Origin: Alcaligenes faecalis
GTDB taxonomy: Bacteria > Pseudomonadota > Gammaproteobacteria > Burkholderiales > Burkholderiaceae_B
Assembly: GCF_009497775.1 (NCBI RefSeq)
Contig: NZ_CP031012.1
Location: 3,995,235 to 4,059,234 of the forward strand
Direction of reading: 5' to 3'
Length of the DNA stretch: 64,000 nt
Shown here: positions 41,332 to 51,000 of the stretch, piece after piece
Layout: each line of letters begins with the position of its first letter
Numbering within the stretch: position 1 is the stretch's first letter
The notes under the pieces: model-generated
What the model saw: the letters and a program-made list of their open reading frames with translations, nothing else
Databases searched by the model: none
What the model was told of the DNA's origin: nothing
Position numbers and translations under genes: made by a program

Positions 41332-41700
41332 TTACAGCACTTCGGGAGCCAGGGACACGATCTTCATGAACTTCTCGGTACGCAGTTCACGCGTCACGGG
41401 TCCGAAGATGCGGGTGCCGATAGGCTCCAGCTTGGCATTGAGCAATACGGCGGCATTGCCACCGAAACGAATCAGCGAACCGTCTTTACGGCGCACGCCC
41501 TTAGCGGTACGAACCACTACAGCGTTGTAGATTTCGCCTTTTTTGACGCGTCCGCGCGGGGCCGCTTCTTTAACGGTAACTTTGATAACGTCACCAATTG
41601 CGGCATAACGGCGCTTCGAGCCGCCCAGCACCTTGATGCACATTACAGAACGCGCACCTGTGTTGTCGGCCACGTCCAGCGTGGTCTGCATTTGAATCAT
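41332..41700 (-). CDS. rplN: 50S ribosomal protein L14
   Basis: 122 residues: [20 protein letters not shown] and [20 protein letters not shown] are diagnostic. First gene of the spc run here. The usual upstream neighbours rpsQ, rpmC and rplP are absent: the next gene on the same strand is lapD, 279 bp away. The spc genes therefore need their own promoter in that gap, or readthrough from lapD. Confidence 0.98.
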   Translation of the reverse strand: MIQMQTTLDVADNTGARSVMCIKVLGGSKRRYAAIGDVIKVTVKEAAPRGRVKKGEIYNAVVVRTAKGVRRKDGSLIRFGGNAAVLLNAKLEPIGTRIFGPVTRELRTEKFMKIVSLAPEVL

Positions 41701-41889
41701 GATTTTTCCTGTTCCAACTTAATTGCAACGATCCAGTCAAAATGACTGGGTCACACAACCAGTTTTGGTCCCGTCAGATTCGGATCCAGCCAGTTCGATA
41801 CCGTAAACCCGATCTCGATCTGGTCCGGCAAGCCGAACCCTAGGTTGAAATCTTGCGAGAGACAAAACGTTGTATTACCAACTTCAATC

Positions 41890-41919
41890 CGGATAGGCGA
41901 CTAAAGCCTCTCCGGTCAA
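41890..41919 (-). promoter_or_regulatory. Possible sigma-70 promoter for the spc operon
   Basis: On the minus strand TTGACC (41914-41919) and TATCCG (41890-41895) are 18 bp apart, about 190 bp upstream of rplN. The -10 match is weak. It was chosen mainly because the operon must have a promoter in this gap. Confidence 0.3.
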
Positions 41920-41979
41920 AATAAAGAGGTAAGCCACATATACTAGCAAATAAGCCTCAAAAAAACAAGGATTTATTTG

Positions 41980-43920
41980 CTAAGGCCTTGGCACGACGGC
42001 GTTTTCACGCAACAACTCGTCCAACTGGGCACTATTGCTGGCTCGGGTTACCCGGCGCAAACCAATCCCCAATTCCTGCAAACTTTGCAGGAACGCCGTC
42101 AGCAAATGCCGGCCACCCACTTCGGCCTGTAGCGTCTGGGCACGCTCATCATCCAGAACGATATATTTGAGTGCCATCATGTGCAGCCACAGAATCGATT
42201 CGGGTTGTTCCAGAACGCGACGCAGACCAAATTGCACACCCAAGGGGCGCAATTTATCCACAAAAGCGACCGTTTCCACATCATGTTCGCTCAGGCAATA
42301 GGCATCCAGTTCGATAATCAGACGCTGGGCCTTGTCACCGGCCTTGGCCAGAACCTCGGCCACCTGATCCGCAAAACCGGGCTTGATCACCGATGCCCAG
42401 GAGACACGAACACTCAAACTGCCCTCATTGCTGGCCAACCAGTCGCCTGCCAGTTCCATCGTGCGCAAGTCACACTGCCACGACAGACCAAGACGCACCG
42501 CCACCGGAATAAACAAATAGGCGGGCAAACTGGCCTGACCCGGCTGCTCAGGCAACAAATTCAAGGTGGCATCGTGGATCTGACCTGCCTGACCCCAGAC
42601 TTCGACGCCCGGTTTCACATTCAGTTCAATTCGGCCTTGGTCCAGACCGCGCTCAATACGTGAATGCCATTCCTGCTCACCAATGGAAGAACCTGCCTCG
42701 GAGTGAGCCCCTTCAGACGGACGGTATTCCACTTCCTGGTGCCCTGCCCCTTCGGCGCGCATCAAGGCATTGTCCAAACGCGTCATCACGGCACTGAGCG
42801 AGTCCTGACCTTCGTAGTTCGTCATCGCCATGGACCAGCGGCACAAGCTGCCGTCAGGCAAAGGCTGACGCAATTCCTGCAAGGCGGTCCGCAGTTCCTG
42901 GGCAAAACCCATCACTTGAGGACCCGTCTGGCCTTTGAGCAGCACAATAAAATCAGAGCCATTCAAGCGGGCCAGATTACCCGCGTCCATGCCATTTTTC
43001 TGCAATAGCTCGGTACAGCGCTGAGTGACCAGTTTCAGCCAGGCGTCCACGGCGTCGCGCGACAAAGAGGTGTTCAATGGCAGCAAGTCCCGCTGACGGA
43101 ACAGCAGTACGTGACCGCCCTCCTCCTGTTGCAGCACCTGACGGAACATATTCACAAAGTACTTGCGATTGGCCAGGCCCGTCACCGGATCGCAGTTCAA
43201 CTCCAGTTGCAATTGCTCGATCCGGGCATTTTGCTCCTGGCTGCTGACACGGATACGTTTTTGCACCGTGCTTAAAGTATGTGTGACGGCTTCCAGCTCG
43301 GGGATCGTGCGTACTTTCTTGCGGCTGGGTACAGACTCGCTTTGATCCATCTGTTGCAGCTCGAACTGTACGTGTTCACGCAAAGCCCGGCGCAACCAGG
43401 CCATCACCATCAGGACAAACACGCCCCAGGCAATCCCGGCGCCCAGCACCAGCAAGGTGACGCGCACAAAACTTTTCCACAAACTGGCGCGGGCATACTC
43501 GTCAGCAGGTTTTACTTCGATCGCGCCAATCTGGTTCCAGCCATTACTGACATGGGCCGAGGCCACAGGTACATCAATAGGCAAGGAGTTGGCGAACCAC
43601 GCAGGCGAAGATCCGCTGACCTGCGTTTCTTGCTGAGCACTACGTTCCACCAGCACTGTATCGGAGGTGTCAACAAAGCGGATGCGCTCAAATTGCCCGG
43701 TATCGTACAAGGCGGCAATCAGCAGCTCCTGCGTCACCGGGTCCTGGTTGCTGGGCTGGGACAAGGTCAAGGCCAGCGAGGTCGCGGCCGACTCACCCTG
43801 AGCCTGCAACTGACTGCTCAAGTACTGCCTTGCCGAGTCAACGCTGAACCACAGCGTGCCAATCAAGATAGCAAGAATCGCGCACGAGACACTTAGCAGG
43901 AGCTGTTTAAGTAAAGACAT
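41980..43920 (-). CDS. lapD: LapD-like cyclic di-GMP receptor with degenerate GGDEF and EAL domains
   Basis: 646 residues, close to the 648 of Pseudomonas fluorescens LapD. It starts MSLLKQLLLSVSCAILAIL (membrane helix), has a periplasmic LapD/MoxY-type domain to about 150 with the GW-N/E-Q loop (Trp128) used to bind LapG, a second helix (about 152-175), a HAMP-like/coiled linker, then DPVTGLANRKYFVNMF of a GGDEF domain whose active site reads NGSDF (about 320), and an EAL-like domain without the catalytic motifs. LapD family members sense cyclic di-GMP inside and sequester the protease LapG outside, protecting the surface adhesin. Gene neighbours (lapG 101 bp upstream, the giant adhesin beyond) support this. 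The EAL-like part is unusually eroded. Confidence 0.9.
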   Translation of the reverse strand: MSLLKQLLLSVSCAILAILIGTLWFSVDSARQYLSSQLQAQGESAATSLALTLSQPSNQDPVTQELLIAALYDTGQFERIRFVDTSDTVLVERSAQQETQVSGSSPAWFANSLPIDVPVASAHVSNGWNQIGAIEVKPADEYARASLWKSFVRVTLLVLGAGIAWGVFVLMVMAWLRRALREHVQFELQQMDQSESVPSRKKVRTIPELEAVTHTLSTVQKRIRVSSQEQNARIEQLQLELNCDPVTGLANRKYFVNMFRQVLQQEEGGHVLLFRQRDLLPLNTSLSRDAVDAWLKLVTQRCTELLQKNGMDAGNLARLNGSDFIVLLKGQTGPQVMGFAQELRTALQELRQPLPDGSLCRWSMAMTNYEGQDSLSAVMTRLDNALMRAEGAGHQEVEYRPSEGAHSEAGSSIGEQEWHSRIERGLDQGRIELNVKPGVEVWGQAGQIHDATLNLLPEQPGQASLPAYLFIPVAVRLGLSWQCDLRTMELAGDWLASNEGSLSVRVSWASVIKPGFADQVAEVLAKAGDKAQRLIIELDAYCLSEHDVETVAFVDKLRPLGVQFGLRRVLEQPESILWLHMMALKYIVLDDERAQTLQAEVGGRHLLTAFLQSLQELGIGLRRVTRASNSAQLDELLRENAVVPRP

Positions 43921-44021
43921 AGCGCTTCCGTATATTCCATAAATTCTGGTCTAGCCCACCCGACAAGGGTGTCCTGGAGTCTGTTTCCGATCAGTGCTCA
44001 AGCCCACGGGCTGGCATCTCA

Positions 44022-44711
44022 TCAAGGAACAAAACCTTCCTTACGCATTTTTTCCAGCAAACCCCGCCAACGACTGATACTGTCTACCGAGCCTTTCTGG
44101 GCGTTACCCACATACACCCCTTGCGAGTTGAAGCTGAACACAGGGGTCAAATCAGGACGCTGGCTGGCGGGGCGAATCGAGCCACTTAAATTATCCAGCA
44201 GCAAAGGCTCGGCTTGCGGCGTGGGATAGTAGCCCAGAACCATGTGCGCAATGCTTTGGCCGCCTACTTGAGCTCGTACATAAATCAATCGCAGTTTTTC
44301 ATTGGGCACTCCCAGGTGCAACAAGGAAAAATACTTGCCGATGACAAAGTCCTCACAGTCACCCGCCGCTTTACCCAAGGTCTCGATAGGCGTGGCCCAG
44401 TAATCCAGCTGGCCCCAAATATGAATGTCCTCGCCAGCCATCACATTCATATTCCAGAAATCATTGACGGCATCGAGCTGACGACGCTCGCTTAAACCAC
44501 GGGCGGACTCCAGATTGGCCATCCACCGATCCACGGCAGTCCCGGCACGGGCGCCAAAGCGGGCAACAGCGGTCTGACGAATCTTGCTGACCTCGAACTG
44601 CAAGGCAGGCGCCGACAAGGGCAGCCACACCACAAACAGCAGTGCGACCAGCACAAACAGCGCAATCCTAGATCGAAGAAAAAGGCGTAGCCAGGCAAGA
44701 GACAAGAGCAC
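44022..44711 (-). CDS. lapG: LapG-type periplasmic cysteine protease (bacterial transglutaminase-like)
   Basis: 229 residues from a GTG at 44711. N-terminal signal/anchor helix (about 15-32), then the BTLCP (DUF920) fold with catalytic triad Cys119 (AGDCEDFVIGKY), His156 (IAHMVLGYYP) and Asp173 (LLLDNL); the DCED acidic residues match the Ca2+ site of LapG. It cleaves the N-terminal retention module of LapA-type adhesins and releases them from the surface when LapD does not hold it. A matching TAAV site is present in the adjacent adhesin at residues 111-114. It is the first gene of a lapG-lapD unit. Confidence 0.93.
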   Translation of the reverse strand: MLLSLAWLRLFLRSRIALFVLVALLFVVWLPLSAPALQFEVSKIRQTAVARFGARAGTAVDRWMANLESARGLSERRQLDAVNDFWNMNVMAGEDIHIWGQLDYWATPIETLGKAAGDCEDFVIGKYFSLLHLGVPNEKLRLIYVRAQVGGQSIAHMVLGYYPTPQAEPLLLDNLSGSIRPASQRPDLTPVFSFNSQGVYVGNAQKGSVDSISRWRGLLEKMRKEGFVP

Positions 44712-45006
44712 GTCAATCCCAAATAAGCAAACCCTTATAACGGCGTTATAGCTTGCCTATTTAGTGAACGCTTGGCAATCAACAAAGCGCCTAATCCCTC
44801 TATATATAGAGCAGGCCGTTAAACGGTCTCGAACCACCCCTGCAAAAAGAAGCAGCTGGTCTGCAAAACTGCAGAACCACTACTAGGCAGCTCAGTCTGG
44901 CCAGCTGTCCTGCGGCATGCGCCCTCTTTCCTGCGCCACATCACGATCATAGTCACAAATGCCAAGCACCCACTATTGGCGCTGACGACAAGCTGCAGAC
45001 ATAAAA
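44712..45006. promoter_or_regulatory. lapG upstream region with two perfect palindromes
   Basis: No gene is credible here. A 15-bp palindrome lies at 44737-44751 (TATAACG-G-CGTTATA), 26 bp before the lapG start, and a 14-bp palindrome at 44798-44811 (CTCTATATATAGAG). Both are placed where operators would act on the lapG-lapD promoter. A low-quality frame at 44819-45046 was not called. Confidence 0.45.
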
Positions 45007-45040
45007 AAGCCCCACAAACCCGAAAAGGCTTGTGGGGCTT
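45007..45040 (-). terminator. Intrinsic terminator of the adhesin gene
   Basis: AAGCCCCACAA (45007-45017) pairs with TTGTGGGGCTT (45030-45040), with a T-run after it on the minus strand. A second stem (45043-45050 with 45055-45062) precedes it, so transcription is stopped by tandem hairpins 16-70 bp past the stop codon. Confidence 0.9.
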
Positions 45041-45078
45041 GAGCACTACCCGCAGGTAGTGCCTATCCGGTGAACAGC

Positions 45079-48000
45079 TTAGAAATCAGTGGATTTCAGG
45101 GTGCCGTCTTTCAGCGAGTTGGCGATCTGAGCTGCCTTCTCTGCGTCAAAGTCGATGTTGTCCAGAATGATCTTCTGATCGACCTGGCCATTACCTTGAG
45201 AGCTGATGCTGATCTCCATCTTGCCGCTATCCGAGCGTCCTACCGTCAGGTACTGGCTCAGGTTACCGTCGTTGATGTCGTGACCCGACAGCAGATCAGT
45301 GATATCCAGGGTGTCGAGACCCGAGTCACCAAAGTCCATCACGTGATCCACAGCCGGCTTGCTGGTCGTGCCTTGATCACCCTTGTTCCATACAAAGGTG
45401 TCATCACCCTCACCACCGTACATGATGTCGTCACCGGCACCACCGATCAGGATGTCATTGCCACCTTGACCGTACAGGATGTCGTTACCTGCGCCACCAT
45501 CCAGGGTGTCGTTACCACCGCGCTTGTCGCCTTCAACGTTGAATTCGGCGTGGTGTTCCTTGATGTAGTCGTAGATATCGTTACCGGTAGCTGGAGTACC
45601 GCCGTTCTTCATCTGCAAGAACACTTCCAGCGCCTTCAGGCCGGAACCGTCAGGCAGGTGATCAGGACGGCCACCCACTTCATGCCATGGCAACACATCG
45701 CCATCGGTGTTGATCGTGTCACCAAAGATGATGTCGTCACCGTCACCACCAATGATGTGGTCGTTACCAACCGGCGCTGGATCGTTCGTTACCGAACCAC
45801 CCTTCAAGGCTGCATCCAGGTCTTCCTTGGTGTTGACGATGTCGACCTTGTTCTCCTCTCTCCAATCACTTGGGTTACCAGAGGACAACAGCGTGACGTC
45901 ATCAATGTAGACCTTGTAGTTGCTGCTGCTGGAACGATCATCCACCAGGAACTCGAAGCGATACTGGCCTTCGCCTACTGGTTTGGTCGTGATGGTGCCG
46001 GAGCTACCTGGGCGACCACCTTCCTGCACAACTTCCCAGTTACCTGTTTTCTCGTTGTACTTCTGCAGTTGCCACTTGAACACGTCCTGGCTATTGCGAC
46101 CGCTTTCAGCATAGGTAAAGCTAAGCTTGCCATAGCTACCAGCGGCTACTGCCATACCGGGGCCACGAACTGTCGTGGATGTATCGTTCCTATTGCTATA
46201 GGTATCCGTGATTTCCAGACGCGATCCGTACCACCAGTCGTTGTTGACGCCGACAGTGCCACCACCGTTGACCTTCGTCCAACCGTCATGACGGCCGTTT
46301 TCAAAGTCAGTAACTTCCTTGGTACCACGGATAACATCAACAATCTCAGTACCGGTGTTGTCGTACTTGCGCAGAACATCCACGCTGACGTCGTTACCAA
46401 TACCCACTGCGTACACCTTGCTGCCCGAAGAAGTAACCAGGCTGTCGTAAGCAGTCTTACCGCGTGCATCAGCCGTAGCGTCGTAACCGCTACCCGCACC
46501 CTGTCCATTACCGTACTGCGTTGGGTTACCGTCAGTCAGGAAGTACGTAACGTTTTCATAAGCGTTGCCGTTCTTGTCGACTGCAGGTGCATCGCCAGTC
46601 TTGAACCATGCTTCAGCTGCCTTGAAGGCTGCTTCATAGTTGGTACCACCAACGTTGGAGTTCCAGTTGGAGTTGTAGCCATTCAAGGTGTCGATCGAGT
46701 TCAGCAACTTGACCAGATCAGCATGCGTCAAATCTTTGAAGACCATAGGCTTATCAGCGTTGGTACCAAAGCCAATAATGCTCAGGTTCACCGTGCCGCC
46801 TTCGTGGTTAGCCAAGCTTTCAGCCAAGGTCGTCAGCGCGGCCTTCAGCAACTGCATACGGTTCATATTGTCCGTACCAGAGGCTTCCTTCATGCTGTTG
46901 GAACGGTCAACCAGGATGGCAATGTTGTAGCTCTGGCCGTGCACGATGTTCTCTTGTACACCACCGCGGTCACCAATAATGATGTCGTCACCCACGCCAC
47001 CATTCGGATTGCCACCACCGTTACCATCAACAATCAGCTGATCCACATCCAGCGTGTATGGGCCAGAATCGTTGGCAGAAGCGCTGTTACCAGCCGAGTC
47101 TGTCGTCGTTACCTTGGCATCAACCGTATCGTTCTTCAACAGATCCTGTACAGGCACTGGGATCTTGAAGGTCAGATCATTGCCAACGGTACCGGTGTAT
47201 TCCTTGCCACCGATCGTCAGAGTCACGGTATCGCCAGGCTGTACATCCTTGCCAACCGTACCGGTCACGTCAATCGTGCCCTTGCCGTCGCCAGCTTCCT
47301 GGTGATCCAGCACACCGTCACCAGCGATCGGATCCAGAGTGATCTCGGCTTCAGGCAATGTGGTCTGCACACCGTAGTCGCGGTCGGCTTCAGCGCTAGC
47401 GCTGTTACCGGCATCGTCCTTGGTCTCGACCTTGGCGTGGACGTTGTCATCCAGAGCCAATTCGGAACCAGGAACGTTCACACTCCAGGTCTTGCCATCG
47501 GTATTAACCGTGGTTGTGTAGTCCTTGCCGTTCACGGTCACAGTGACCTTGTCACCAGCCTTGACGTCTTGACCAACCGTACCCGTCAGGGTGATGTTGG
47601 ATTCGGACTCAGCCTTATTGATCACGTCGTCACCAGCAATGGTGTCGATAGCGATCTCAGCCTTAGGCAAAGCAGTCTGAACGTCGTAGCCGCGGTCGGC
47701 TTCAGCCGACGCTGGGTTACCAGCGGCGTCTTCGGTCTCAACCTTGGCGTGGACGTTGCTGTCCTTGGCCAGTTCGGCACCAGGAACGTCCACGTTCCAG
47801 GTCTTGCCATCAGCGTTAACCGTGGTCGTGTAGTCCTTGCCGTTCACGGTCACAGTAACCGTGTCGCCAGCCCTCACGTCCTTGCCAACTGTACCCGTCA
47901 AGGTCACGTTGGACTCGGACTCGGCCTTGTTGATCACGTCGTCACCAGCGATGGTGTTGATGGTGATCGAGGCTTCAGGCAGATCGGTGTCTACGCCGTA

Positions 48001-51000
48001 GCCACGGTCAGCTTCAGCCGACGCTGGGTTACCAGCGGCGTCTTTGGTCTCAACCTTGGCATGGACGTTGCTGTCCTTGGCCAGTTCGGCACCAGGAACG
48101 TCTACGTTCCAGGTCTTGCCATCGGCGTTAACGGTGGTCGTGTAGTCCTTGCCGTTCACGGTCACAGTAACCGTGTCACCGGCCTTGACGTCTTTACCCA
48201 CGGTACCGGAAATGGTCACGTCGGACTCGGACTCAGCCTTGTTGACCACGTCGTCACCGGCAATGGTGTCGATCGTGATAGCAGCTTCGGGCAGATCGGT
48301 ATCGACACCGTAGCCACGGTCAGCTTCAGCCGAAGCTGGGTTACCAGCGGCATCTTCCGTTTCCACCTTGGCGTGAACATTGCTGTCCTTGGCCAGTTCA
48401 GCACCGGGAACGTCCACGTTCCAGGTCTTGCCGTCGGCGTTAACGGTGGTCGTGTAGTCCTTGCCGTTCACGGTCACAGTAACCGTGTCGCCAGCCTTCA
48501 CATCCTTGCCAACCGTACCCGTCAAGGTCACGTCGGACTCGGACTCAGCCTTGTTGATCACGTCGTCACCGGCAATGGTGTCGATCGTGATAGCAGCTTC
48601 GGGCAGGTCGGTATCCACACCGTAGCCACGGTCAGCTTCAGCCAAAGCAGGGTTACCGGCGGCGTCTTCAGTCTCAACCTTGGCGTGAACATTGCTGTCC
48701 TGGGCCAGTTCGGAACCAGGAACGTCCACGTTCCAGGTCTTGCCATCGGCGTTAACCGTGGTCGTGTAGTCCTTACCATTGACCGTTACGGTCACGGTGT
48801 CGCCAGCCTTGACGTCTTTACCCACGGTACCGGTGATCGTCACGTCGGACTCGGACTCAGCCTTGTTGATCACATCGTCACCGGCAATGGTGTCGATCGT
48901 GATAGCGGCTTCGGGCAGGTCGGTATCCACACCGTAGCCACGGTCAGCTTCGGCCGAAGCAGGGTTACCAGCGGCGTCTTTGGTCTCAACCTTGGCATGT
49001 ACGTTCGAATCTTGGGCTAGTTCGGTACCAGGAACATCCACGTTCCAGGTCTTGCCGTCAGCGTTAACGGTGGTCGTGTAGTCCTTACCATTGACCGTTA
49101 CGGTCACGGTGTCACCGGCCTTGACGTCTTTACCCACGGTACCGGTGATGGTCACGTCGGACTCGGACTCGGCCTTGTTGACCACGTCGTCGCCAGCAAT
49201 GGTGTCGATCGTGATAGCAGCTTCTGGCAGGTCGGTATCCACACCGTAGCCACGGTCAGCTTCAGCCGAAGCGGGGTTACCGGCGGCGTCTTCGGTCTCA
49301 ACCTTGGCGTGAACATTGCTGTCCTGGGCCAGTTCGGTACCAGGAACATCCACGTTCCAAGTCTTGCCGTCAGCGTTAACGGTGGTCGTGTAGTCCTTGC
49401 CGTTCACGGTCACAGTGACGGTGTCGCCAGCCTTGACGTCTTTACCCACGGTACCGGAAATGGTCACGTCGGACTCGGACTCAGCCTTGTTGACCACGTC
49501 GTCGCCAGCGATGGTGTCGATCGTGATAGCGGCTTCGGGCAGATCGGTGTCAACACCGTAGCCACGGTCAGCTTCAGCGCTGGCTGGGTTACCAGCCGCG
49601 TCTTCGGTCTCAACCTTGGCGTGAACATTGCTGTCCTGAGCCAGTTCGGAACCAGGTACGTCCACGTTCCAGGTCTTGCCATCGGCGTTAACGGTGGTGG
49701 TGTAGTCCTTGCCGTTCACGGTCACAGTGACGGTGTCACCGGCCTTCACATCCTTGCCAACCGTACCACTCAGGGTCACGTCGGATTCGGACTCGGCCTT
49801 GTTGACCACGTCGTCACCGGCAATGGTGTCGATCGTGATAGCGGCTTCTGGCAGGTCAGTGTCTACACCGTAGCCGCGGTCAGCTTCAGCGCTGGCTGGG
49901 TTACCAGCCGCGTCTTCCGTTTCCACCTTGGCGTGAACATTGCTGTCCTGAGCCAGTTCGGAACCAGGTACGTCCACGTTCCAGGTCTTGCCATCGGCGT
50001 TAACGGTGGTCGTGTAGTCCTTACCGTTCACGGTCACAGTAACCGTGTCGCCAGCCTTCACATCCTTGCCAACCGTACCCGTCAAGGTCACGTCGGACTC
50101 GGACTCAGCCTTGTTGACCACGTCGTCACCCGCAATGGTGTCGATCGTGATAGCGGCTTCGGGCAGGTCGGTATCCACACCGTAGCCACGGTCAGCTTCA
50201 GCGCTGGCTGGGTTACCGGCGGCGTCTTCCGTTTCCACCTTGGCGTGAACATTGCTGTCCTGGGCCAGTTCGGTACCAGGAACGTCCACGTTCCAGGTCT
50301 TGCCGTCGGCATTAACCGTCGTCGTGTAGTCCTTGCCGTTCACGGTCACAGTGACGGTGTCGCCAGCCTTGACGTCTTTACCCACGGTACCGGAAATGGT
50401 CACGTCGGACTCGGACTCAGCCTTGTTGACCACGTCGTCGCCAGCGATGGTGTCGATCGTGATAGCGGCTTCGGGCAGATCGGTATCGACACCGTAGCCA
50501 CGGTCGGCTTCAGCACTGGCTGGGTTACCAGCCGCATCTTCGGTCTCGACCTTGGCGTGTACGTTCGAATCAGCAGCCAGCTCGGAACCGGGAACATCCA
50601 CATTCCAGGTCTTGCCATCGGCATTAACCGTGGTCGTGTAGTCCTTGCCGTTCACGGTCACAGTCACCGTGTCACCGGCCTTGACGTCTTTACCCACGGT
50701 ACCGGTGATCGTCACGTCGGACTCGGACTCAGCCTTGTTGACCACGTCGTCACCGGCAATGGTGTCGATCGTGATAGCGGCTTCGGGCAGGTCGGTATCC
50801 ACACCGTAGCCACGGTCAGCTTCGGCCGAAGCAGGGTTACCGGCGGCGTCTTCAGTCTCAACCTTGGCGTGAACATTGCTGTCCTGAGCCAGTTCGGTAC
50901 CAGGAACGTCCACGTTCCAGGTCTTGCCGTCAGCGTTAACGGTGGTCGTGTAGTCCTTGCCGTTCACGGTCACAGTGACGGTGTCACCGGCCTTGACGTC

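Noticed and set aside
44819..45046. A 75-residue minus-strand frame between the adhesin and lapG
   Set aside because: It starts within the adhesin terminator hairpins, is Cys/Arg-rich and has no family features.
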